From Actinoplanes palleronii (GTDB lineage Bacteria; Actinomycetota; Actinomycetes; Mycobacteriales; Micromonosporaceae), in the NCBI RefSeq assembly GCF_016862315.1, contig NZ_BOMS01000051.1, positions 62,001 to 126,000 on the forward strand: DNA of 64,000 bases. The letters run 5' to 3'. Below are positions 50,900 through 59,592 of this stretch, piece after piece. Within the stretch, counting starts at the first letter, position 1, and the number at the start of each line of letters is the position of its first letter. The translations under genes were made by a program, and so were the position numbers. The notes below the pieces were generated by a model. That model did not search any database, was not told where the DNA came from, and was given only the letters and a program-made list of their open reading frames with translations.

Positions 50900-52105
50900 T
50901 CAGCCGAGAAACGCATGACCTTCTCCCCGGTACGTCGGGGCCGGCGTCAGTGTGTCCCCGTCGATCAGCTGCAGCTCGTTGACGTGTTCACACAGCTCGC
51001 CGGCCTTGGCGTGCCGGAACCACACCCGGTCGCCCGGGCGCAGCTGCTCGGCGGCCTCGCCCAGCAGGGGCGTCTGCACCTCGCCCGGCCCCTCGTCAGC
51101 CTTGAACGAGAGACCCTCGGGCAGGTACGGCATCGGCAGCCGGGACGCCTCGGCCGGTCCGGACGCGATCCAGCCGCCACCCAGCACGGTCGCGATCCTC
51201 GGGGCGGGGCGGCGGACCACGGAGAGCGCGAAGAACGCCGCCGGGGTGGGCCGCCAGTTGCGGTACGAGTCGAAGAGGGTCGGGCCGTACAGCCCGGAGC
51301 CGGCGGTGACCTCGGTGACCGACGGGTCGGCGCTGGTGGCGGCGATGCTGCCGGTGCCGCCGCCGTTCACGTACTCCAGATCGGCGTGCTCCCGGACCGC
51401 CTGGACCGCGGCGGCGCGCCGGCCGAGCAGTTCGGGGAGGGCACGGCTCTGCATCAGCCGGATGGCGCGCCCGCGCAGCGTCCGTCCCGGCGGGGCGTCA
51501 CCCACGCCGGCGATGTGCGCCTCGTACGACATCATCCCGACCAGTGTGAACCCCGGCCGGGCGACGATCCGGCGGGCCAGCGCACCGGCCTGTACGGCGG
51601 AGTGCACCGGTGAGCGCCGGACGCCGACGTGCAGCGGCCCGGCCGGCTTCCAGGACGCGTCCAGGTCCAGGCAGAGCCGGACGGCCGGGCGCTTGCCGGG
51701 CGGGGTCACCTGGTCGGCCAGGTCGAGCTGCGAGGGGTGGTCCACCATGATCGAGATTGCGGCGGCCAGTTTCTCGTCGCCGGCCAGCTCGCGCAGCGCC
51801 GCCCGGTTCGCCGTCGGGTACGCCACCAGCACGTCGTCGGTCACTCCCGCGCGGACCAGCCAGATCGCCTCGGGCAGCGTGTACGCCATCACGCCGTGCC
51901 AGCCAGGCCGGGCCAGCACCCGTTCCAGCAGCGCCCGGCAGCGCACCGACTTGCTCGCCACCCGGATCGGTTTGCCGGCCGCCCGAGCGGTCAGCCGGTC
52001 CGCGTTGTCGTCGAACGCGGCCAGGTCGACCACGGCGAGCGGGGTCTCCAGATGGTCGGTGGTCTTCTCGAGTCGCCGGCGGAGGGCATAACGATCGGTG
52101 AGCAC
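50900..52105 (-). CDS. PLP-dependent amino acid aldolase/deaminase (alanine racemase fold)
   Basis: A 401-residue fold-type III PLP enzyme related to D-threonine aldolase and D-serine dehydratase. PLP would bind the lysine in RVASKSVRC (about residue 52). YEAHIAG and YVNGGGTGS fit the barrel. Near the C-terminus, FRHAKAGELCEHVNEL gives the His and Cys metal ligands of the D-serine dehydratase-like domain. It should act on D-amino acids with a beta-hydroxyl, but the substrate is not certain. The ATG at 52105 is used. It sits between the TetR and MFS-tmk genes. Confidence 0.82.
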   Translation of the reverse strand: MLTDRYALRRRLEKTTDHLETPLAVVDLAAFDDNADRLTARAAGKPIRVASKSVRCRALLERVLARPGWHGVMAYTLPEAIWLVRAGVTDDVLVAYPTANRAALRELAGDEKLAAAISIMVDHPSQLDLADQVTPPGKRPAVRLCLDLDASWKPAGPLHVGVRRSPVHSAVQAGALARRIVARPGFTLVGMMSYEAHIAGVGDAPPGRTLRGRAIRLMQSRALPELLGRRAAAVQAVREHADLEYVNGGGTGSIAATSADPSVTEVTAGSGLYGPTLFDSYRNWRPTPAAFFALSVVRRPAPRIATVLGGGWIASGPAEASRLPMPYLPEGLSFKADEGPGEVQTPLLGEAAEQLRPGDRVWFRHAKAGELCEHVNELQLIDGDTLTPAPTYRGEGHAFLG

Positions 52106-52302
52106 ACGCGCACGCTATCCCGATCCGCAGCAACACGAAAGACATTCATCTCTACTCCACTCGTTGGTGCGTACCCCCGATGACCAGGGGTGGCCGGATA
52201 CAGTGCTCCGAGCAGTGACCACGGGGAGGTAGCGCCATCAACACGGAAAGCCGCGAGGAGACCGCGCCGGTCGAGCTATCGGGTGCGGCCGCGCTGCGCT
52301 CC

Positions 52303-54324
52303 GTGCTCCGCATCCGTCCGTTCCGCCGGCTCTGGCTGGTACTCGGCGCAGCTTCGTTCGGCGACTGGATCGGCCTGCTCGCCACCAGCCTGTTCACCGC
52401 CGCGCAGTTCTCCAAGCCGGCGGCGCAGGGCCTGGCGTTCAGCGCCACCATCGCGGTCCGCCTGCTGCCGGCGCTGTTCCTCGGCCCGATCGCCGGCGTG
52501 CTGGCCGACCGGTTCGACCGGCGCTGGACCATGGTGATCACCGACCTGCTGCGGTTCGTGATCTACGGGTCGATCCCGATCGTGCCACTGCTCGGCGCGT
52601 CGCCCGGTGTCATCGCCACCTGGGCCACCATCGCCACCCTGCTCGGCGAGACGATCACCCTGATCTGGATCCCGGCCAAGGAGGCCGCGGTCCCCAACCT
52701 CATCCCGAAGGCCCGGATCGAGGTCTCCAACCAGCTCACCCTGGTCACCACGTACGGGATCACGCCGATCCTGGCCGCGCTCACCCTCTCCGCGCTGACC
52801 GCCGGGGTGCAGAACTCCGGCGCCTCGCTGCCGGACTGGGCGCAGCCGGTGCAGCTGGCCCTCTACATGAACGCGCTGTCCCGGCTGGCCACCGCGCTCG
52901 TCGTCTTCTTCGGCATCCGGGAGATCGGCGGCAAGAGCGCGGAACGCCAGCAGGCCGCCGCGCAGAGCATGTCCCGGCAGTTCCTGGACGGCTGGAAGTA
53001 CATCGGGCGTACCCCGCTGGTCCGGGGCCTGGTGCTGGGCATCTTCGGCGCGTTCGCGGCCGGCGGCGTGGTGATCGGCTCGGCCAAGACGTACGCGGTC
53101 TCGCTCGGCGCCGGTGAAGCGGCCTTCTCGCTGCTCTTCGGCGTGATCTTCCTGGGTCTGGCGCTCGGCATCGGGCTCGGCCCGATGATCGTCAAGGATC
53201 TCTCCCGGCGGCGCTGGTTCGGCATGAACATCGTGCTGGCCAGCGGCTCGGTGATGTTCCTCGGTCTGGCCTTCCACCTGTCCATGGCGCTGCTCGGCGC
53301 GCTGCTGGTGGGCGCCGGCGCGGGCATGGCGTTCCTGGCCGGCACCACGCTGCTCTACGGCGAGGTCGACGACGCGGTCCGTGGCCGGGTCTTCGCCGTG
53401 GTCCAGATCGGCGTCCGGATGGTCCTGCTGCTCGCGATCACCCTGGCCGGCCTGCTGGTCGGCCTGGGCAGCTCGCGCCGGGTCGACCTGGGCGCGTTCA
53501 GCTTCGACGTCTCGTTCACCCGGGTGCTGCTGCTGGTGGCCGGCGCGATCGGGATCTGGGTCGGCATCGGCGCGTTCCGCCAGATGGACGACAAGAAGGG
53601 CGTGCCGGTCCTGGCCGACCTGTGGGGTTCGGTCCGTGGCCGCCCGCTCGCCCCGCCGGAGGAGTTCGCCCGGGCCGGGGTGTTCGTGGTCTTCGAGGGC
53701 GGCGAGGGCGCCGGCAAGTCCACCCAGGTGAACCGGCTGGCCGAGACGCTGCGCGAGGAGGGCCGGGAGGTGGTGGTCACCCGCGAGCCGGGCGCCACCG
53801 ACATCGGCTCCCGGATCCGCGGGCTGGTGCTCGACAAGGAGCACGGCGCCGGGCCGTCGCCGCGCGCCGAGGCCCTTCTGTACGCCGCTGACCGGGCACA
53901 CCACGTCGCCACCGTGGTCCGTCCGGCGCTCGGCCGGGGCGAGGTGGTGATCAGTGACCGGTACGTCGACTCGTCGCTGGCGTACCAGGGCGCCGGTCGT
54001 ACCCTGCCGGTCCAGGAGATCTCCTGGCTCTCCGCGTGGGCGACCGGCGGCCTGAAACCCGACCTGGTGGTTCTGCTGGACGTGGACCCGACCGTGGGCC
54101 TCACCCGGGTCAGCTCCCGGGGCGAGGGCACCGACCGGCTGGAGAGCGAGTCCAAGGCCTTCCACGACCGGGTCCGGTACGCGTTCCTGGACCTGGCCGC
54201 CGCCGACCCCAAGCGCTATCTGGTGCTGGACGCGGCCCGCCCGCCCGAGGCGCTGGCCGCGGCGGTGGCGTCCCGGCTGGCCGACGTGCTCGGCCCGGTC
54301 CCGGTGACCGCTCCTACTGCCTGA
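52303..54324 (+). CDS. tmk: MFS transporter-thymidylate kinase fusion
   Basis: A fusion of 673 residues from GTG 52303. Residues 1-440 form an MFS-like membrane domain (FLGPIAGVLADRFDRRWTM). From about 460 a complete dTMP kinase follows: P-loop FEGGEGAGKST, REPGATDIGSRIR and ISDRYVDSSLAYQG. It makes dTDP for DNA synthesis; the role of the membrane part is unknown. Such fusions are known in actinomycetes. The true start is probably earlier: GGGGAGG (52223-52229) lies seven bases before an in-frame ATC at 52237, and the 22 intervening codons are strongly coding (ESREETAPVELSG). No ATG, GTG or TTG is placed by that site. The 3' end overlaps the convergent GDSL gene by 11 bases. Confidence 0.9.
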   Translation: MLRIRPFRRLWLVLGAASFGDWIGLLATSLFTAAQFSKPAAQGLAFSATIAVRLLPALFLGPIAGVLADRFDRRWTMVITDLLRFVIYGSIPIVPLLGASPGVIATWATIATLLGETITLIWIPAKEAAVPNLIPKARIEVSNQLTLVTTYGITPILAALTLSALTAGVQNSGASLPDWAQPVQLALYMNALSRLATALVVFFGIREIGGKSAERQQAAAQSMSRQFLDGWKYIGRTPLVRGLVLGIFGAFAAGGVVIGSAKTYAVSLGAGEAAFSLLFGVIFLGLALGIGLGPMIVKDLSRRRWFGMNIVLASGSVMFLGLAFHLSMALLGALLVGAGAGMAFLAGTTLLYGEVDDAVRGRVFAVVQIGVRMVLLLAITLAGLLVGLGSSRRVDLGAFSFDVSFTRVLLLVAGAIGIWVGIGAFRQMDDKKGVPVLADLWGSVRGRPLAPPEEFARAGVFVVFEGGEGAGKSTQVNRLAETLREEGREVVVTREPGATDIGSRIRGLVLDKEHGAGPSPRAEALLYAADRAHHVATVVRPALGRGEVVISDRYVDSSLAYQGAGRTLPVQEISWLSAWATGGLKPDLVVLLDVDPTVGLTRVSSRGEGTDRLESESKAFHDRVRYAFLDLAAADPKRYLVLDAARPPEALAAAVASRLADVLGPVPVTAPTA

Positions 54325-55558
54325 ACAGTCGCAGCGGCACCGCGGCGGCCATCCGAGCCATCCCGGCATCGTTGGGGTGCAGGTGGTCGCCGCTGTCGTA
54401 CGCCGGGTTCAGCCGCAGCGGATCGGCCGGATCCCGGACCGCCTCGTCGAAGTCGATCACCGCGTCGTACTCGCCGGAACGGCGGATCCACCGATTCAGC
54501 GCGGAGCGTTTGCGCTCGTTCTCCGGGCTGTAGAAGCCGAGCGTGTCGTCCTTGAACGGCAGCACCGTCGCTCCGTACGCCCGCAGCCCGGCCTGGTGCG
54601 CCCGCGCGATCAGCTGCCGGTGCCCGCCGATCAGGTCGTCGGCCGAGACCACCTCGTCCGGCGGTGCCGACGTGCCCGGATGTCCGAGATCGTTCACCCC
54701 GAGCAGCACCACCAGATACGCCGCGCCGGGCTGGGCGACCACGTCCCGGTCGAAGCGGCGCAGCGCGCTCTGCCCGAAGTACGCCGCGTACGCCACCGCG
54801 GGGCTGCCGGCCGGCGGGTTCGGGTCGTGCAGCAGCCGGTTGCCGGAGACGCCGACGTTGGCCACCCCGCGGCGGTAGGACAGCCGGGCGGCCAGCAGGT
54901 CGGGCCAGCGGTGGTTGGCGTTCGCGACGGTGTTCGCGCCGTTCGTGATCGAGTCGCCGAGAGTGACGATCGCCTGCTCCGGCGACCGGACGCTCACCCC
55001 GGACAGGAACAGGTACTGCTGGATCGTGCTGGTCGGCGTCACGTGCCGGGCGCTGGTCACGTTGCCGGCGGCGATCACGTTGTCCTGGAACGCGAACGCC
55101 GCGAGCGTGGTGACCGGGGTACGCGCCGGCAGGTAGACGCTGATCACCAGGTCGGCGCCGCCGGTGACCGGCAGGTCGACCGGGTCGCTGACGATCGGCG
55201 CGCCGGCCGGGACGGTGACCGCGCCCTGTCCGCCGAAGGTGACCCGCCGATCGGTGCCGGGCCTGGTGTCGTTGCCGGCCGCACGGATCGCCACACGTAC
55301 CTCGCCGATCCGCAGTGGCGTCTCGCCGAACTCGTTGGTGAGCCGGATCCGCAGCCGGTCGCCGCCGAGGCTGAGGTGGACGACCTGCCGCACGGTCTGG
55401 TCGGCGAGGACCAGGGGTGGTGCCGGCGGGACGGTGGTCGGCACCGCGGCCCAGCTGGCGGTCCAGGCCGCCGTCGCCGCGGCCGCCGGGCTCGGCGGGA
55501 GGGCGCCGGTCGCTGCGGCAGCTCCGGTCAGGGCAAGTAGCTGGCGTCTCGTGGGCAT
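54314..55558 (-). CDS. Secreted SGNH/GDSL esterase
   Basis: A 414-residue exported hydrolase with a twin-arginine signal (PTRRQLLALTGAAAATG). The SGNH catalytic blocks are IVTLGDSITNGA (nucleophile Ser203), VLLGVNDLG and DHLHPND, which holds the catalytic Asp and His. An N-terminal beta-rich segment of about 160 residues precedes the catalytic domain, as in the group with rhamnogalacturonan or acetyl-xylan esterase relatives. With the divergent GH10 xylanase it may remove acetyl groups from xylan (inference). It ends 11 bases inside the MFS-tmk gene. Confidence 0.87.
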   Translation of the reverse strand: MPTRRQLLALTGAAAATGALPPSPAAAATAAWTASWAAVPTTVPPAPPLVLADQTVRQVVHLSLGGDRLRIRLTNEFGETPLRIGEVRVAIRAAGNDTRPGTDRRVTFGGQGAVTVPAGAPIVSDPVDLPVTGGADLVISVYLPARTPVTTLAAFAFQDNVIAAGNVTSARHVTPTSTIQQYLFLSGVSVRSPEQAIVTLGDSITNGANTVANANHRWPDLLAARLSYRRGVANVGVSGNRLLHDPNPPAGSPAVAYAAYFGQSALRRFDRDVVAQPGAAYLVVLLGVNDLGHPGTSAPPDEVVSADDLIGGHRQLIARAHQAGLRAYGATVLPFKDDTLGFYSPENERKRSALNRWIRRSGEYDAVIDFDEAVRDPADPLRLNPAYDSGDHLHPNDAGMARMAAAVPLRLFRQ

Positions 55559-55567
55559 GTCACCCTC

Positions 55568-55578
55568 CGGAAGTTTCG
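55568..55578. promoter_or_regulatory. Candidate xylan-type operator, GDSL side
   Basis: CGGAAGTTTCG is one base away from the palindrome CGAAANTTTCG, which I recall from Streptomyces xylanase promoters. It lies ten bases upstream of the GDSL start codon. Confidence 0.35.
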
Positions 55579-55731
55579 GAAATCTCCGGGACAGATCTCC
55601 GTAACGTAGAGCTGCTCATCGATGTCGTCAAGGGGCGGGTATCGGCTGCTGCGCCATCTTCACGGTCCGATAGTGATCGATGGACATGGTTGACGCGGGT
55701 GGGCAGTGTGCATAACGTTTCGGCTTGTCCT

Positions 55732-55742
55732 CGTAACTTTCG
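55732..55742. promoter_or_regulatory. Candidate xylan-type operator, xylanase side
   Basis: CGTAACTTTCG, again one base from CGAAANTTTCG, overlaps the CGGAGG ribosome site of the xylanase gene. A looser copy (AACGTTTCGG) lies at 55714-55723. Confidence 0.35.
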
Positions 55743-55754
55743 GAGGCACTTCTG

Positions 55755-56804
55755 ATGAGACTTGGTCGCATCGCCGCGTTTCTCGCGGTCAGCCTGGCCG
55801 TGGCCGGTTCCGCGCCGGCCGACGCGCATCCGCGGTCGGATGACGGGTCGCTGCGGGCCGCGGCGCGAGGTACTGGCGTACGGATCGGCACGGCCGTCGA
55901 CATGTCGGCCCTGGCCGCCGACGCGCCGTACCGGGAAGCGGTGGCCCGCGAGTTCGACACGGTCACCCCGGAGAACGTGATGAAGTGGGAGGCCGTCGAG
56001 CCTCAGCCCGGCGTCTACGACTGGGCCGCCGCCGACCAGCTCGTCGACTTCGCCCGCAAGAACGGGCAGCTCGTCCGCGGGCACACCCTGGTCTGGCACA
56101 GTCAGAACCCGGCCTGGCTGACCGAATCCGCCTACACCCCGGCACAGCTGCGCACCCTGCTGCGCAAGCACATCCTCGACGAGGTCGGCCACTTCAAGGG
56201 CCGGATCTGGGCCTGGGACGTGGCGAACGAGGTCTTCAACGACGACGGCACGCCGCGGGACACCATCTGGCTGCGAGCGCTCGGGCCGGGCTACATCGCC
56301 GACGCGTTCCGCTGGGCGCACCAGGCCGACCCCAAGGCGCTGCTGTTCCTGAACGACTACAACAACGAGGGCGTGAACCCGAAGAGCGACGCGTACTTCG
56401 CCCTGACCAGGCAACTGCTCGCGCAGGGCGTCCCGGTGCAGGGCTACGGCATCCAGGGCCACCTGGCGCTCCAGTACGACTTCCCGGACAGCGTGCTGGA
56501 CAACGTGCGACGCTTCGACAAGCTCGGGGTGCGGACCGCGTTCACCGAGGTCGACGTGCGGATGCTGCTGCCGGCGGACACCGCGAAGGTGCGGGCGCAG
56601 GCCGAGGGATTCGGCTTGCTGCTGCGGGCGTGCCTGCTGGTGAAGCACTGTGTGTCGTACACGGTGTGGGGATTCACGGACAAGTACTCGTGGGTGCCCG
56701 GGGTCTTCGACGGGGAGGGGTCGGCGACGCCGTTCGACGAGAACCTGCGGCCCAAGCCCGCCTACGCCACGTTGCGGGACACGTTGCTGCTGGCCCGGCG
56801 CTGA
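55755..56804 (+). CDS. Secreted GH10 endo-1,4-beta-xylanase
   Basis: A 349-residue glycoside hydrolase family 10 enzyme with an N-terminal Sec signal (IAAFLAVSLAVAGSAPADAH). The catalytic acid/base is Glu159 in WDVANEVF and the nucleophile is Glu265 in TEVDVRM. PENVMKWEAVEP and RGHTLVWHSQ lie at the expected positions. There is no carbohydrate-binding module; the protein ends with the catalytic domain (WGFTDKYSWVPGVF). CGGAGG lies eight bases before the ATG. It is divergent from the GDSL esterase, and both are inserted between tmk and holB. Confidence 0.94.
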   Translation: MRLGRIAAFLAVSLAVAGSAPADAHPRSDDGSLRAAARGTGVRIGTAVDMSALAADAPYREAVAREFDTVTPENVMKWEAVEPQPGVYDWAAADQLVDFARKNGQLVRGHTLVWHSQNPAWLTESAYTPAQLRTLLRKHILDEVGHFKGRIWAWDVANEVFNDDGTPRDTIWLRALGPGYIADAFRWAHQADPKALLFLNDYNNEGVNPKSDAYFALTRQLLAQGVPVQGYGIQGHLALQYDFPDSVLDNVRRFDKLGVRTAFTEVDVRMLLPADTAKVRAQAEGFGLLLRACLLVKHCVSYTVWGFTDKYSWVPGVFDGEGSATPFDENLRPKPAYATLRDTLLLARR

Positions 56805-56827
56805 TCCGCGGCGGACGATGAGGACCA

Positions 56828-56858
56828 GGCTGCGCCGGCACCGTCCGTCGGCGCAGCC
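56828..56858. terminator. Bidirectional hairpin between xylanase and holB
   Basis: GGCTGCGCCG and CGGCGCAGCC form a perfect 10-bp stem with an 11-base loop, extended by imperfect pairs. It separates two convergent genes. Confidence 0.7.
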
Positions 56859-56864
56859 TCCTCG

Positions 56865-58064
56865 TCAGCCCTTCCAGAGGTTCAGCATCATCGTCTCCAC
56901 CGCGATCTCCGGCTTGACGTTCAGGTTGATCGACTCGCGGCAGGCGAGCACCGCCTCCAGCCGCCGCAGCGTGCTCTCCGGCGACCACTTCCGCGACGCC
57001 GCCTCGGACTGCGGAGCGACGTCGCCGTGCACCACCGCCACCGGGGCGCGCAACGCGGTGACCAGCACGTCCCGGTAGAACCCGGCAAGGTCGACCAACT
57101 GCCGGTCGAGCACGTCCCGCTGGGTCCGGGTGGACCGGGACTTCTGCCGGCGCTCCAGGTCCTTGATCTGGCCGGCCGCGCCGCGCATCGCGCCGGTCGC
57201 GCCCCGCCCGGTGCCGCCCGCGCCCAGCGCCTGCTCCAGCGCCGACCGCTCGGACGCGTCCGAATCCACCACGCTCGTCGCCGCCTCCGACTTGGCCGCC
57301 GCGACCATGCCCGCGGCCACGTCGAAGCAGGCGCCCACGCCGGTCAGTCGTTTCGGCACGGCCAGCACCGCCTCGCGGCGGGACCGGGCCTCCGGGTCGG
57401 CGGCCAGCAGCCGGGCCCGGGTGATGTCACCCTGCGCCGCGGCGGCGGCCCAGGCCGCGGTGTCGGCGGCCATGCCGTCCCGGGCGATCAGCGCCGCGGC
57501 GACCGCGTCGGCGGGCGGCTGGCGCAGCGCCACCACCCGGCACCGCGAGCGGATCGTCACCGAGATGTCGTCCGGGTGGGTGGACGGGGTGCAGAGCAGG
57601 AACACCGTGCGGGGCGGCGGCTCCTCGATCGCTTTGAGCAGCGCGTTGCCGGCCGCCTCGGTGAGCCGATCGGCATCCTCGATCACCACGACCTGCCAGC
57701 GTCCGCCGCTGGGCGCGGTCGCCGCCCGCAACACTAGGGCGCGCATCTCACCGACCCCGATCGACAACCCTTCCGGTACGACGAAGCGCACGTCGGCGTG
57801 CGTCCTGCCGAGCACGGTGCGGCAGCCGTGACACTCGCCGCACCCCTGCCCCTCGCGCTGGCACTCCAGCGCGGCGGCGAACGCCCGCGCGGCCAGTGAA
57901 CGCCCCGATCCGGGTGGACCCGTGAAGATCCACGCGTGGGTCATCGCCGCGCCGCCGGCGGTGTCGCCGACCACCACTCGCGCGGCGGCGGCGGCAGCCC
58001 GGCGCAGCGTCTCCACCGGCTCGTCCTGGCCGACCAGGTCAGAGAACACATCATGCGGACTCAC
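56865..58064 (-). CDS. holB: DNA polymerase III subunit delta prime
   Basis: A 399-residue AAA+ subunit of the clamp loader. The opening MSPHDVFSDLVGQDEPVETL is followed by a P-loop that reads GPPGSGRS (residues 49-56), with Arg in place of Lys, as in delta-prime proteins that do not hydrolyse ATP. A four-cysteine zinc module is present (C68, C75, C78, C81). VVIEDADRLTEAAGNALLKAIEEPP and SVTIRSRCRVV hold the Walker B and sensor regions. The C-terminal collar domain runs from about residue 240. In Bacillus the gene lies between tmk and yaaT; here both links are broken by insertions. Confidence 0.93.
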   Translation of the reverse strand: MSPHDVFSDLVGQDEPVETLRRAAAAAARVVVGDTAGGAAMTHAWIFTGPPGSGRSLAARAFAAALECQREGQGCGECHGCRTVLGRTHADVRFVVPEGLSIGVGEMRALVLRAATAPSGGRWQVVVIEDADRLTEAAGNALLKAIEEPPPRTVFLLCTPSTHPDDISVTIRSRCRVVALRQPPADAVAAALIARDGMAADTAAWAAAAAQGDITRARLLAADPEARSRREAVLAVPKRLTGVGACFDVAAGMVAAAKSEAATSVVDSDASERSALEQALGAGGTGRGATGAMRGAAGQIKDLERRQKSRSTRTQRDVLDRQLVDLAGFYRDVLVTALRAPVAVVHGDVAPQSEAASRKWSPESTLRRLEAVLACRESINLNVKPEIAVETMMLNLWKG

Positions 58065-58171
58065 CCGACGATGGTATTGCCAAGCCCCGACAAATCCCGG
58101 ACCGGTTGACCCGTCCCGGGGCGTGACTTCCTGGAGTGACGGATGAGTTACTCTGTGTTGCGCCTTGGAAG

Positions 58172-58180
58172 TTATCCACA
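58172..58180 (+). promoter_or_regulatory. DnaA-box-like sequence upstream of YbaB-like gene
   Basis: A perfect TTATCCACA lies in the divergent region between holB and the YbaB-like gene, 84 bases before the latter's start. Confidence 0.45.
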
Positions 58181-58264
58181 GAGGACTCCGGGGATGCCGG
58201 GGGAGCGGTAGATTCTGATGTCGGAACGCGACGGCGACATGACACGTGGTGAGGAGCCGGGTGC

Positions 58265-58591
58265 ATGGCTCGGGAGATCGACGAGGCGTGGATCGATGAG
58301 GCGATCGGTCGTTATCGGCGCGTCGAGGGCCTGCGTGCCGAGTTCGACACGGCGGTCGCGGCGCACCAGGTCACGGTGCACTCACCCGACCAGTCGATCG
58401 AGGTGGTGGTCACCGCGTCGGGCGAGATCGTCGACGTGCGGGTGCACGGCGGCCTGCGCCAGCGGGATGCCGTCGAGTTCTCCCGCGAGCTGAAGGCCGT
58501 GGTCACGAGCGCGGGGGAGGCGGCTCGCTGGGCGCGGGAGAAGTTGCACGCCGAGGTGTTCGGCTCGCTCCACTCCCTGGACGACCCATGA
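58265..58591 (+). CDS. YbaB/EbfC-like protein
   Basis: A 108-residue protein with the small YbaB fold (VTVHSPDQSIEVVVTASGEI, VDVRVHGG). Classic YbaB binds DNA as a dimer; many actinomycete versions sit beside WXG100 genes and their role there is unsettled. The ATG is used with weak upstream GGTGAGGAG. Its stop overlaps an ATG that opens the next frame (ATGA), though the true start of that gene is 42 bases further on. The operon continues with two type VII-like secreted proteins. Confidence 0.75.
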   Translation: MAREIDEAWIDEAIGRYRRVEGLRAEFDTAVAAHQVTVHSPDQSIEVVVTASGEIVDVRVHGGLRQRDAVEFSRELKAVVTSAGEAARWAREKLHAEVFGSLHSLDDP

Positions 58592-58632
58592 TCTGCCGGA
58601 GCTTTTCGACATTCCCCGGGAGGGGCGCTGAC

Positions 58633-58929
58633 ATGGACCGGCTCGCCGACCGCATCGACCAGGCCGCCGCCGCACTGACCACGATGGACCGGCGCGTGCC
58701 GGAGCTGCTGCCGGTCGTCGGCGCGTTCGGCGCGGATGACGCCGGGCGCCCCGGCCGGATCGGGCAGCGGTTGCACGAGAGCTGGTCTGCGGTGCTGCAG
58801 GCCCGGTCCGCCGAGGCGGCCGGGCTGGCCGGGCGGTTGTCCGAAATGGCCCACTCGGTGCGGGCCAGCTCCCAGGACTATGCCGAGACCGACGCGGCGG
58901 CGCAGCGCCGCCTGCTGCGGGGGCTCTGA
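58633..58929 (+). CDS. EspC/WXG100-like type VII secretion target
   Basis: A 98-residue helical protein with the C-terminal export signal YxxxD at Y83-D87 (QDYAETDAAA). The central turn is WSA, not WxG, as in EspC-type proteins (DUF2580-like). ATG 58633 is preferred because GGGAGG lies nine bases upstream; an in-frame ATG at 58588 overlaps the previous stop. The stop overlaps the ATG of the next gene (TGATG). It is likely to be exported as a partner of the next protein. Confidence 0.72.
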   Translation: MDRLADRIDQAAAALTTMDRRVPELLPVVGAFGADDAGRPGRIGQRLHESWSAVLQARSAEAAGLAGRLSEMAHSVRASSQDYAETDAAAQRRLLRGL

Positions 58930-59540
58930 TGGACCAGCTCGATCGCCTGCTGACCGTCGCCGAGCCGCTGCTCAGCCGGGTCGACCAGGTGCTCTCGGCG
59001 GCCGGCGCCCCGGAAGGGCACCAGGTCTGGCCCGAGTTGCGCCGGGTCCGGCTGCTCCCGGGCGACGCGGCCCGGTCGGTCGGTGCCCTGCGCCCGGCCG
59101 CGGTCGCCGAGGCGGTGCCCGAGCTGCGCGCCCAGGCTCGGGCCTGCGCCGACACGGCTGACGCGCTGCCGCTGGCCACGTCCTGGACCGGCGACGCCGC
59201 CGACGCCTACGAGGCGCTCCGCCGCCGCACCGCCGAGCAGCTCAACGCCGGCCCGAACAGCCTCTCCCGCCGGATGACCGCCACCGCCGACCTGGCAGAC
59301 ACCCTCACCGACTGGATGACCCACTCCCGCAACGCCCTGGCCAGTGCCTTGGCCGAAGCCCTGACCTCCGCCGAGTCCCTGATCCTGACCACCCCTGGCG
59401 CGACCTTTCCCGGCTTGCCGGAGACCCGCGCCGCCGCCGACATCGCCGCGCTGCTCCTGCGCACCATCGCCGACCGCTACGACCTGGCCGAAGACCTCCT
59501 CGCCGAGATCGGCCCCCTGAGGTCCCCCCAGCCGGTCTGA
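58929..59540 (+). CDS. WXG-motif protein with long C-terminal extension
   Basis: A 203-residue protein. The middle part (residues 65-105) has a WXG turn at W86-T-G88 in SWTGDAADAYEALRRR, flanked by helices. The rest is helical (LADTLTDWMTHSRNALASALAEALTSAE). It is twice the length of a WXG100 protein and may fuse two helical hairpins. No toxin domain is seen. The ATG overlaps the previous stop. No ESX membrane genes are adjacent, so the module probably uses a machine encoded elsewhere. Confidence 0.65.
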   Translation: MDQLDRLLTVAEPLLSRVDQVLSAAGAPEGHQVWPELRRVRLLPGDAARSVGALRPAAVAEAVPELRAQARACADTADALPLATSWTGDAADAYEALRRRTAEQLNAGPNSLSRRMTATADLADTLTDWMTHSRNALASALAEALTSAESLILTTPGATFPGLPETRAAADIAALLLRTIADRYDLAEDLLAEIGPLRSPQPV

Positions 59541-59580
59541 CTCGACTCCCCGCCCGCCGCGCCCCGCCGCGGATGGTCGA

Positions 59581-59586
59581 TATCGT
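59581..59586 (+). promoter_or_regulatory. Candidate -10 box of a leaderless promoter
   Basis: TATCGT ends six bases before the ATG at 59593. No ribosome-binding site lies between. Confidence 0.4.
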
Positions 59587-59592
59587 TTGGCG

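Noticed and set aside
52303..54324. MFS-kinase fusion as an assembly or frameshift artefact
   Set aside because: The frame is continuous with coding character across the junction, and the same fusion is known in other actinomycetes.
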